Positions 1 through 8,753 of a DNA stretch of 38,641 bases are shown here, piece after piece. Under the pieces are notes generated by a model. That model did no database searches and was not told the DNA's origin. It saw nothing but the letters and a program-made list of their open reading frames with translations. The DNA comes from Setomelanomma holmii (Eukaryota > Ascomycota > Dothideomycetes > Pleosporales > Phaeosphaeriaceae): contig ML978157.1 of the NCBI GenBank assembly GCA_010015745.1, positions 1-38,641 of the forward strand. The letters run 5' to 3'. Within the stretch, counting starts at the first letter, position 1; each line of letters starts with the position of its first letter. The position numbers were made by a program, and so were the translations under genes.

Positions 1-179
1 GAGGGGGAGGACTGCGCTGAATTGACTACCTGAGGTGGGCGGAGCTACATATATAGACTGCCATACATGAGCTATCCCAACTCGTACTAGAGTGGGTCTG
101 GGCAAGGCCCAAACCGTTACATGAAGAAACACCGGTGCGCTGATCGCACGCTTCATCAACGGCCACCCAGCGTATCATT

Positions 180-1337
180 ATGGCCATTTCCGGGGACCAT
201 CCTGGACTTTTAGTGGAGATCATCGTCGATGGACGACCCTTACAGGAATATGAGGACGAGGATGCACCACCGAACACGATCACAAAATATGTGGAAGCAT
301 CCTCAGGGAAGGAGTTTGCCATGAAATTCACATTTAGCCCACCGCTTCCTACGCAGTATGGTGTGGAAGCTAGAGTAAACATTGATGGCGCGTCGATTCG
401 TGTAGTTTCATATGCACCAGACGAGCTGTACAAGCCAGGTGGGCATACGAAGAGCGGAGTCAGCTATCAGGAGAATGGCCAATGGTTTCGTCAGAACTAT
501 TGCTTCACGGCTCTCAATATTGGTGAGATACGTCGGAGGCTATCGATACAAATCACGGACACTAACACTTCCGAAGTTGAGGAAGCTGATGTAGCGGCAA
601 GCGTTGCGGAGTTCAAGAAGGACCTGGAGTCGAAGGGAAGCATCAACATCAGCTGTCGCTACATCACCAACATACGACCTTCCCATCGACAGCACGCAGG
701 CACCAGGGTGCATGGCCTGGACGTCATGAACGATGTTCCCGAAAAGTTGCTCAAAGGAGATGCTCGATCACACCAGGCAACGTACGTTCACTAGCGCCAG
801 TTTTCGTTTTGCGACTGACGACGGCACTTCTAGTCTGAGCACCCCGCGGAGGTCGCGACCAAGGCATCGTCGTCCGATGTACGACTACGTGGAGGCAACG
901 TCTTTCGTGACGTTCTGTTTCAAATACCGCTCACTGGGTAAGGAAACTTGAAGGGATACCGCTGTAGCTACGCTAATGTACGCCTCATGCAGCTGCACTC
1001 AACGCTCTGCATGTGATCAGAAACGAAGGAGAAGATGGTGATAAAGCAGTGTTCGTCGAAGATATAGCAGAGGACGAAATGACACCAGCACAACTTAGAG
1101 AGGCTCTACGACGCGCTAGAAGGGTACGTATCCAAAATCACATTCCTTAAGATTTCCACTAAAATATTCAAGCACGAGGAAGCAAGCCAAAGACTCAAGC
1201 AAGAAAACGCCACGACCACTAGCGTCAAGCGAGAACACACTGAACTCATAGCTGACGATGATGGCGATGTCACAATTGTAGAAGCAAGGACGCGGAAGCG
1301 CCCCCGAGGCGAACCCGAAGTGATTGTGTTGGATTGA
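180..1337 (+). CDS. DUF7918-family protein, paralogue 1 (intact, 5 exons)
   Basis: Predicted exons are 180-522, 577-781, 834-937, 993-1123 and 1173-1337, giving 315 aa. Introns are 49-55 bp with GT-AG ends; branch-like CTAAC or CTAAT is visible in introns 1 and 3. The N-terminal half matches the fungal DUF7918 pattern: a first strand around PGLLVEIIVDGRPLQEY, then TKYVEASSGKEFAMKF, then the LKGDARSH block and the FKYRSLAALNAL block. A helical segment (TPAQLREALRRARR) and a charged tail follow. The tail has VKRE, a DDDGDVTIVE patch, RKRPR and the terminal EVIVLD. Intron 1 (54 bp) is a multiple of three and open, so a retained-intron form would still be translated. The family has no assigned function that I know of. 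The basic tail suggests a nuclear protein, which is inference. It is the only undamaged member of the local three-copy array, and the ATG at 180 is the first one in frame. Confidence 0.82.
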
Positions 1338-1611
1338 TTTGATTTGGAAGTCATGCTTCGAGAGCTTCGCTTTCGGGTAGCTACACTCAATGTCTATGTC
1401 AGGATCCTGCTGGCCCTTATGCTGGGGTTTTAATGCTTCCGCGCAGTTCTACTCTTACTCGCAACAACTTCGCTGCTTGCAATTTTCTCACCTTTTGCAC
1501 AACCGTGATCTGCAAACGCTGCTGGCGCAAATATAAGAATAGCTCACCTGTACTCCTTTTCTCTCCTCGTCCAGAACCTCCTACTACTCTCGACTTCGAG
1601 TTACACCAGCT

Positions 1612-2758
1612 GCTATCGTCGTCCCTTCTTCGTGCCCTGGCGTCAATATCGAAGTCGTGGTTAATGGTTAGCCTGTTCCCAAGTACAATGACATTGATCA
1701 AGCTCCGGGCCCGCCCAACGCCGTCACCAAGTACATCGAAGCTTTATCCGATACTGAGTTTGCCATCAAGGTCACGGTGACGAGTGCATTTCCATTTCCT
1801 GCTAGCGATCTCCAAGCCGAACTGATCATCGACAAGGACGTATCAGAGACCATGCTTCTGAAGCGTAAAAATCTCTCCTCTCCGCACGGCACACCATTTA
1901 TGGCTGTTCATCTCGGATATTCCGAGTGAGCGATGCGTTGCAGAAGTTTCGCTTCGCTTCGTTGGCCATAGGCAAGTCTACTTCTGGTCGGCCCACTGCT
2001 CCAAATATTCCCAAAAGGCCCAAATGACGGGATCTATTTAGTGGAGGATAGCCAGGGTCCCGCGATCGGCGTTTCGAAGCAACAATTCGAATCCATAGGA
2101 TCCATTGCCATAACGTTACAGTTCGCCAGAAATGTGTGACCAGCCCTCAAGGTAGTACTCTCCGCCAAGTGAAAACCTTCCAGCAAGTTTCCGAAAGCGC
2201 ACTTAAAGGGCATGTCAGAACGCATCATATAAAGTGAGTATGGTCCAAGCAGTCCAATTGTGCAAAGACACACTCAAAATCTAACGCTTCGCAGTCTGAG
2301 GCCCTCTGTACCGGCGGAGTGGAAATGGTTGGATAAGGATCTTATAGGGTCATGGCCCCTTTGTGACAGTGCACTTCAAGTATCTATCTATAGGTATGGT
2401 GCTCAGCAATTCTCAGATTTGTTTTCGCGCTAATGGAGCCCTCAGACGGGCTGCGCACTCTCCGGATCGTCCCACCTCCAATTTCACTGGAGGATCGCCC
2501 GGTCGAAGAGCTAAGCCATTTTGAACTGCGAGAAGTTGTCAACAAGCTCAAGGTAAGCAGTGCATCTCGCTAACATAAGTATTCGACGCTAATGAGCCGC
2601 AGCAAGATCTTGCCAGTCGGCCCAGCCAGCCAGGTCCCGACATCAAGCCCGAGGACAGTGCTGTAGAGGTCATCGAGGATGACGATGTCGCGATCGTGGA
2701 GCATCCTGGCCGCAAGCGTCGTCGCGGTCAGAACAAGGAGGTCTTCCAGCTAGACTAA
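1612..2758 (+). pseudogene. DUF7918-family paralogue 2, disrupted in the N-terminal half
   Basis: Homology to paralogue 1 begins near 1612 (AIV..PGVNIEVVVNG) but no in-frame ATG precedes it. A TAG lies at 1669-1671 where the family usually has Gln (NGxPVPKY). The frame changes near 1925-1930, just before FRFASLAIG, and the next splice donor reads GCAAGT. Further stops fall at 2137-2139, 2170-2172 and about 2228-2230. From about 2347 the sequence is clean again: a GPFVTVHFKYLSI block, a GTATGG...CTCAG intron from 2394, DGLRTLRIVPPPISLEDRP, an intron after NKLK, and a tail with DIKPED, EDDDVAIVE, RKRRR and EVFQLD ending at 2758. The contrast between a broken front and an open back may mean recent decay or partial gene conversion. 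It lies 274 bp after paralogue 1, in the same orientation. Confidence 0.8.
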
Positions 2759-3282
2759 GTCATCATGATGTAGCGAAGGAGAGACAGCATCCTCGATGGT
2801 GAGAGTTTTTGGCAAGCGTTTCTTCCTGAGACATGGAGCAAGCGCGATTGGCGCTTGTGCATCCGTCACGGTCTGCTTCTCGGGCAATTGCGCCCGGGTA
2901 AGCATGTTCATTTCATGTTTCCTTTCTTGTCTTGTCTCACTGTCATACACAGAAGATAAAATTCAGTCTCAAGCTCGTCATATCTCCTCCGGCGGATAAG
3001 ATTTTGACGTTTCCTGGCTTCTTTCCTACTATTTGTCCTTTCTACTTGTCCATCTCATGTCTCACTTTACTGGATCCACGTGGGCTGCGTTTAAGGCTCA
3101 CTCTCTCTCTGACCACGTAGCTTTGTCGCAACCCCTTGTGTGATTGCTAACGCTGTTTCGTATTCGCCTATACCTTGTTGCGTTTGACGTTATCACTCGT
3201 CTTGCCCATAGTCTTTGTAAGTATCCTCCGCCTGCTTTTCTTGACTCAGCTCACAACACCATCTCTGCGACTAGCCATCTCC
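2759..3282. other. Intergenic spacer between DUF7918 copies 2 and 3
   Basis: No supportable gene. The stretch just before copy 3 (about 3000-3280) is pyrimidine-rich on the plus strand, as is common in fungal 5' leaders. Weak open frames here have no recognisable content. Confidence 0.5.
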
Positions 3283-4705
3283 ATGGCGATTCATCCTAAT
3301 ACCAAGTACAACAACGATAAATCCGCTATCAATCTGACAACTGTTACGAAATGTGTTGAAGCTGCCGCCGGCTCGGAGTTCGCGATCATGTACAGCTTCG
3401 ATGACACGTTCCCAGACACGAAAGACCTTCGTGCTTCATGTTATCTCGATGGCTCGGTGGTCCGTAGGTCAATCATACGCCGAAGCATTTTTGGAGGTCA
3501 CAAGGAGTACGACATCACTGCTCTGCCTACTAAGGTGTGGGGACAATGGAGGCTCCGAAACTTCCAGTTCCAAGATCTGAGTATTGGTACTCACGTTAGT
3601 CTGCCAATTTGTCGTGCAAAACGAACGCTTATGCTCTTGTAGTGGAAGAGGACGGTCCCGGAGTCGACTACGAAGTCACCGAAACCCCAGATAATCTGGG
3701 TACGATCAAGTTGGAATTCGATTTTGGTATCCGCAAATTCAGCAAAACTCGGAGTATCGCGACGTGAGCTCTCGCAGCTCTCTCCGAAGTCTTTGACGTG
3801 ACTTTGAAGGGCGACGCCCAGTCTCTGCGGCTCGGGTAAGTTACGCCTAACCCTGAAGACATTTACATGCTCATCACGAAGCAGATTGGGGTCAGAGAGG
3901 AATACCAAGAAACTTCCGACGGGAAAATTTGAAAAAGCCAACGGTGGCCCATTTGCCACATTCATATTCAAGTATCGATCGCGTGGTAAGTTGCCTACTG
4001 TTTTGTACAACCTGCGAGCTGCATCAGGCTAACGAAACCTTCCTCAAGCTGATCTGCAGGCTCTTCACATCCTTCCTCGTGAACTCAGTCCGGCACCCAT
4101 TGAGAAAGTCAAAGCTTCACTCGGGTCACCCCTACTCCCAGAAGAACAAGAAGACGTAGAAGTACAGGATGAGCCCGCTGATCAGCCAGTCTCCGGTTCA
4201 GCAGGATGCCAGCAAACTGCAAACTCAGCGCAGTCCGCACAAAGCTCATCTTCCATACCACCACCACACGCGCTTGAGGCTTTTCTTGCTCCGAATATAC
4301 GAGGATCGTCGCTAGCATCACTGCTTTCCACCCAAATTTCAAACCCAGACGTGCGACTGCAGCCTTCCATTGCGTCCACCCAACCTGAACCCACCGGCCT
4401 CACCAAGACAGACCTCCCCATCCTGATCAAGCACTATCGAGGCACGTCTGAGGGGTCTAGAAAATCTATCAGAGAAAGATCTGGGTATCTTGCTTGCATC
4501 GTACCGTGTACGTGGCGCTGCCTTGACTTCGTTTGACTATGCTAATGTAGACCAGAACGAGGACAAGAATGATATACCTATCAAGCGCGAGGAGATGGGT
4601 GATGGAGAGGTTATCATGCGGATCAAGCGCGAACGTAATGACAGTACGACGACGAGAGGCCGTCAGAAGAGGCAAAAGAATGAGGTTATCGTACTCGACG
4701 ACTAG
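3283..4705 (+). pseudogene. DUF7918-family paralogue 3, nearly intact with an in-frame TGA
   Basis: Predicted exons are 3283-3586, 3643-3835, 3885-3985, 4049 to about 4450 and a last exon from about 4546. Blocks align with paralogue 1: TKCVEAAAGSEFAI, WRLRNFQFQDLSI, VFDVTLKGDAQS, GGPFATFIFKYRSR and ADLQALHILPRELSP. The N-terminus is about 16 residues shorter than paralogue 1 and lacks the first strand. An in-frame TGA at 3765-3767 interrupts exon 2. It would be avoided only if 3727-3777 were spliced out, which would remove a segment homologous to coding sequence. Exon 4 carries a long Ser/Gln/Pro-rich insertion. The reading frame changes between about 4350 and 4450, either by a frameshift or by a 91-bp intron at 4351-4441. 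The tail has two IKRE motifs, RGRQKRQK and terminal EVIVLDD. It may be a young pseudogene, or a gene whose introns I have misread. Confidence 0.6.
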
Positions 4706-4944
4706 CAGGGTCAAGTATCAGGCCAGTGATGTCTTCGAAGTAGAGAAGATACAGGCGCATGAGGAAAGGGAGCGAATAGGCCTTGCAAGCGTTACAGATG
4801 TGCATTTCAAAAGTCGCTCGTCAGGTGAGCACATGGAAGGAAAGTCAAGGCCTGTATGTATCCAATCAAGAATACTATGCTGATCTTCAACATCATTTCC
4901 TTCCATACCATCTCTCACTCTCTCCCATCCTCCTCCCTACCTCT

Positions 4945-6215
4945 CTACCATCTCTGCCCCACCGCCGTAGGCGTCGCATACACACTACTCCAACTCGCGG
5001 TATACACACTCGTCCCTACGACCGTCTGACTCGCGACATCCGTATACTGTACACTCGTCACCACGCTATTCGTGCCAATCCAGGTGCTCCACGAACGATG
5101 CGTCGTAATGCCATCTACCGGACCCACAGATACAGCTGTCGTTTCGGGCCATGCGCCCGACCACACGGTTGGGCCGGGGATGATGTAGTCTGTCACGCAA
5201 GGGGTGGTGGATGTCAGAGGTTTCTTTGTTTCGGTTGAGCAGTAGACCTAGGAGTGCGTAAGTAAGGGTTATGTAAGGAAAGGTTTTGGGTGGGGAGGAT
5301 GTACGTCATGCACGACGCCGGGGTCCGAGTAGTCATAAGCGCCTGGGAAAGAGACGCCCTTGGGTAGTTCGACGGCGCCGTCGCCGGTGACTTCTATTTG
5401 CACACAGTCAGGGTAGAATTGTGCGCCGCGGCGAGGATCGGCGATGTAGGAGACGTCGCCTTCGTGCAGGGCGATCATCTCGGCGCGGATAAGGTAGCTG
5501 TTCTCCTGTCAGTGTTTCGTTGAACAAAGTTAAGCGGTAACGTACTGGCCAGCTTTAAGATCCTGGGGCACGCGCACGTTCATGTGCCCGAAGTTCTTAG
5601 CGATGTCGCTGGTGGTAGACCATTTGCCAGCCTGAGGAAAGGGGTTGCTGACATATTTGCCAGAGTGCCAGAGCTTGATAAATGAGTTCTCTGTGGGTGG
5701 GTCGGGCGAGATGTAAACAAGTGATGGTCCTACAATTCGATCAGCCCCATCGTCGTACGATATCATTTTCGGTAAGCTTACCATGATGACTCTTGTCAAT
5801 CACATCATCAGTATCATTCCTGTAGTTGTGATGCCTTTTGTTGTGTCTCAGCGATATCATGCATAGTTACAACATCTTGACGCATACCAGTCGAATGTCA
5901 AGTTGTCGCCGGGTGCCACTTTGATCGTTTCATGTGCCTGGATATCACCCAAGACATTGCATCGCAGATCGATAGACGCCAGATCCTTGACTGGCGAGTT
6001 GTTATAGCCACCTTTGCCGGGTGCGCCATTGTAAGCAGGGATGCGAACGCTCTTAAAGGTTCCTTGGTCTACTCCGTTGACATAGACGCCCTTCTAGATG
6101 TGAGTGAAGCTCTTGAACTCATTTCGCGCTCTTCACTTCAACGAACCCAGATGAATGTATGTGCAGCAGCTTGGCTGGCAAGAAGCGAAAGCGCGATAGC
6201 CAAAGAGCGAGCCAT
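4945..6215 (-). CDS. AA9 (formerly GH61) lytic polysaccharide monooxygenase, secreted
   Basis: Six exons on the minus strand: 6215-6147, 6093-5888, 5834-5782, 5729-5546, 5497-5305 and 5247-4945, 335 aa. AA9 enzymes are copper monooxygenases that cleave cellulose or hemicellulose oxidatively outside the cell. An 18-residue signal peptide (MARSLAIALSLLASQAAA) is followed directly by His19, which becomes the N-terminal His of the copper brace (HTFIW). The second brace His is His108 in the SHHGP motif. His182 (IALH), Gln197 and Tyr199 (GAQFY) match the conserved secondary and axial copper-site residues. The catalytic domain ends near residue 235 with SFPGAYDYSDPG. A tail of about 100 residues rich in Thr, Ser and Val follows, with YIIPGPTVW inside it, and there is no CBM1. 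The choice of acceptor for exon 5 is fixed by frame. It converges on the DUF7918 array. Confidence 0.93.
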
Positions 6216-6285
6216 GTTGAGGATGAAGGAACGTGAAGTCTGTTGCAGAGTGCACCCAAGTAACATCATGAGATCTCTGGAAAGC

Positions 6286-6292
6286 TATATAT
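6286..6292 (-). promoter_or_regulatory. TATA-like element of the AA9 gene
   Basis: TATATAT lies about 70 bp upstream of the AA9 start codon on the minus strand, a usual distance for a regulated fungal promoter with a short leader. This rests on position and sequence only. Confidence 0.4.
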
Positions 6293-7173
6293 CCAAACCA
6301 AGATGGGGGATGTTGTTGCATTCATCAAGCGCGCAATGGCAAAGTGGCTAGTGTATTGCGATGCAATATACCCGATCGGCCCCATATTGACACTATAATT
6401 GCCGACTGGGCAAGACCACCCACAAACGCAGATCAAGAGGCTGCAACGGATTCATCGGATACACTTCCGGAAAATATTTCCTGAAGTGCGTGTTGAGGCT
6501 GACGAAGATCGCGGGTGAGGTGTGGTGATTTCCACGATAGATGGAAACGTCCTTTGCAAACACTATGAGATTGGTGCCAACCTTGGCGAGCGCGGTCTAA
6601 CACGATCGGATGTGCCGCGATGTATGAAGCATCAGCAAAAACATGAGGTTGCATAATGTTGTAACTGTTGCTCTCATTGGCAGTCATCATGGGCGAGATG
6701 CATGCTGTGGGTCGGGATGTCGTGCGTAGACAGATCAACCTTGACAAAGCCTTGTGAGATGTTGTGAGGCGCACCCTTTACAGAATGACACGGGTCGTTC
6801 ATATCGAGGCAGTGCAGTTCTCCACTCGTTGTTGAGCTGTGGTCACGGTGAAAATAGCCGAGGCATGTTTTGAGTCGTGAAGTTGCAGGTGAGTACTGTG
6901 TGCAATTGTGGTATCCGACACACTGAAAGTGCAAAAGTATGTGCGAGGATCAGACAAGAGGGATCCTCGAGTTTCAAGATGGGAGAGAAGGAAGGAGGAT
7001 AAATTGGGATCAGCGAAGGTAAGGAAAGAAGGATGATTGTGAGGGGAAGTCGCGACACGTACACTCACGCTCTTCCAAGGTTCCAATGACCACCAACTCG
7101 ACTTACGCTCTATCCTCATCGCTGCACTACTATCACTTCGTGATTGCAAAGTAGGAGGCTCGTGTCTGTCGTG
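6293..7173. other. Intergenic region upstream of AA9 and downstream of the cupin gene
   Basis: No recognisable gene. Open frames on the minus strand at 6433-6774 and 6674-6934 overlap each other and have no domain I can identify. The region probably holds the AA9 promoter and the cupin 3' end. Confidence 0.45.
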
Positions 7174-7897
7174 TCAAGCATCACGTGCAGCCGTCCATAT
7201 CCGCATCAAGGGTCCATCGATGCCATGCACAGGGTCTGCCTCGGGCATCTGAACTTTCGCAATCTCCTGCTTCAAGTCTTCGAGTGACTCTTCGCCTCTG
7301 CAGAAGTTGTTGCGCCACTTTGGATTCGTCTACTGTTATTAGTCTCGATCATACCAGCCTGCAAGTCTGGCTCCAATTTAATGACCCTAGGCATCACTAC
7401 TCACTCTTGGGTAGACTCCAATGTACCGGTACCCTCCACTCGATGTCAGCGATCGATGCGACACACCTGCAGGTACCACGACCACGTCTCCTGTTGCGAC
7501 GTCGACTTCAACGCCACCTGCCGGTTCTTCCCCGCCAGATGGTCTTGGTCGACCAAGGACTAAACGCGACTCGCCCTGAATGATTGCTGCAAATCTAATT
7601 GAGACACAATTGTGACAAGAGGTCATCAGTGCTCACCATAGCATTCGTGCGTGTTCGGATGGAAGTGTGCAGTAGTGATCGCACCCCATTCGCCCTGTAC
7701 GTTCAGCTGCAATTAAGCAAAAGGACCATGCTGTGACCGACTCGTTTCTCCCAGTGATTGCCTTCACATAGCTTCTTCGCAGTTTCCGAGTCGTGCGGGG
7801 CAGGTAGGACGTTGCGGTACACTAGCGCCGGCAAAGAATTGTTGGGCACATTGGTGGTTGGAGGTAGAGGATACTGCTCTGGGTCCGAAATAGGCAT
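7174..7897 (-). CDS. YjlB-like cupin domain protein
   Basis: Four exons on the minus strand: 7897-7742, 7694-7637, 7586-7405 and 7329-7174, 183 aa, which is normal for this single-cupin family. The order of motifs is typical: NNSLPALVYRNVLP, then HFHPNTHECY (the first cupin motif, with metal-binding His and Glu), AIIQGESRLVLG, GDVVVVPAGVSHR (second motif with the last His), IGVYP, and a C-terminal PEADPVHGIDGPLM. The reaction is not known; related bacterial proteins are uncharacterised cupins. No signal peptide is visible, so it is probably cytosolic. Intron 1 is the weak point. Its donor reads GTCGGT, and the acceptor at 7695 was chosen over an earlier TTGCAG because it gives a normal 47-bp intron with a CTGAAC branch. 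Intron 3 has a good CTAAT branch. Confidence 0.85.
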
Positions 7898-8753
7898 TTT
7901 GTGAGTATCGAAAGGGAAAAAGTGAGTTGGGATGTTGTGATTGCAATCAAGATCTCAGCTTCTGTAGTCTCGGGTTCACAGCCCCGCGCAGATGACGTCT
8001 GAAGGAAGCTACGGGTAGAGCTTCCTTAGTTGGGAGAAGAAAACCTCACAGTGAGTGTCACATGATCGAGATCCCAACGGAGGTAGAGATAGAGATTGTA
8101 CACCGAGGTGGCTGTGGGGTAGATGCTGATATTGAGCTGGAAAGTGCCAGTCTGCCTGCGAGCATGCTATTGCCCGCTGTAGTCCGTCTCGACCTTGAGG
8201 CAGTCATGGACTGCATTGCTGAAGCGCAGAATGCAATGATCAAAGTTGAATATGATAGATGTGACCTCTGCTGATTCCCAATCTCTCAGTATACTCGGAA
8301 CGAGTTTTCCAGATCGGGCGCCCAGCCATGGGCCTGGTCTCCTCTACGCGCAGCGCGAAAACAGGCTCGTCATTGAGACACTCGAGGCTGCCGTAAGTAG
8401 TGTTTGTAATGCTGGCGGTGGTGGGGAGAAAAGGGGAGCGAGAAAAACTGGAGTTTTGAGGCAGCTCGGAGCTTGGACGGCACTAATTGGGCTTAGCGCG
8501 GAATGCATGCTGGACCTTGGAATCTGGCCGCATCTCCACCGCGAGCGCACTTGAGATACAGCGACTTCATCTTTGGTTGCAGCCTTGAGAGAGTGGTGGT
8601 AGCGGACACGTTGTTAATTCTACGACCCTCCTCTTAACCTCGTGCCTTCCACCTCTCCGCTCGCGACTCCCTCCACAGCCCCGCCAATTCCACTGTGGGC
8701 GCCCGTGTCCCACCACAACCCGACCCCCAGCGACACCTTAAGCACGACACAAA
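7898..8753. other. Divergent intergenic region between the cupin gene and SEC23
   Basis: This 856-bp stretch should hold both promoters. A 70-codon ATG frame at 8062-8274 (start MIEIPTEVEIEIVHRGG) has no recognisable domain and could be an upstream ORF of SEC23 or noise. The last 120 bp before SEC23 are C-rich on the plus strand, as in highly expressed fungal genes. Confidence 0.45.

Noticed and set aside
26..433. 135-codon minus-strand frame over the first DUF7918 exon
   Set aside because: It is antisense to the well-supported exon 1 of paralogue 1 and has no family features.
3727..3777. 51-bp in-phase intron that would remove the TGA of DUF7918 copy 3
   Set aside because: It lacks a branch-like sequence and the removed segment aligns in position and length with coding sequence of copy 1, so a nonsense mutation is the simpler reading; kept only as an alternative.
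6433..6934. Minus-strand frames upstream of the AA9 gene
   Set aside because: Two overlapping frames without domain, signal peptide or splice chain; most likely promoter DNA.
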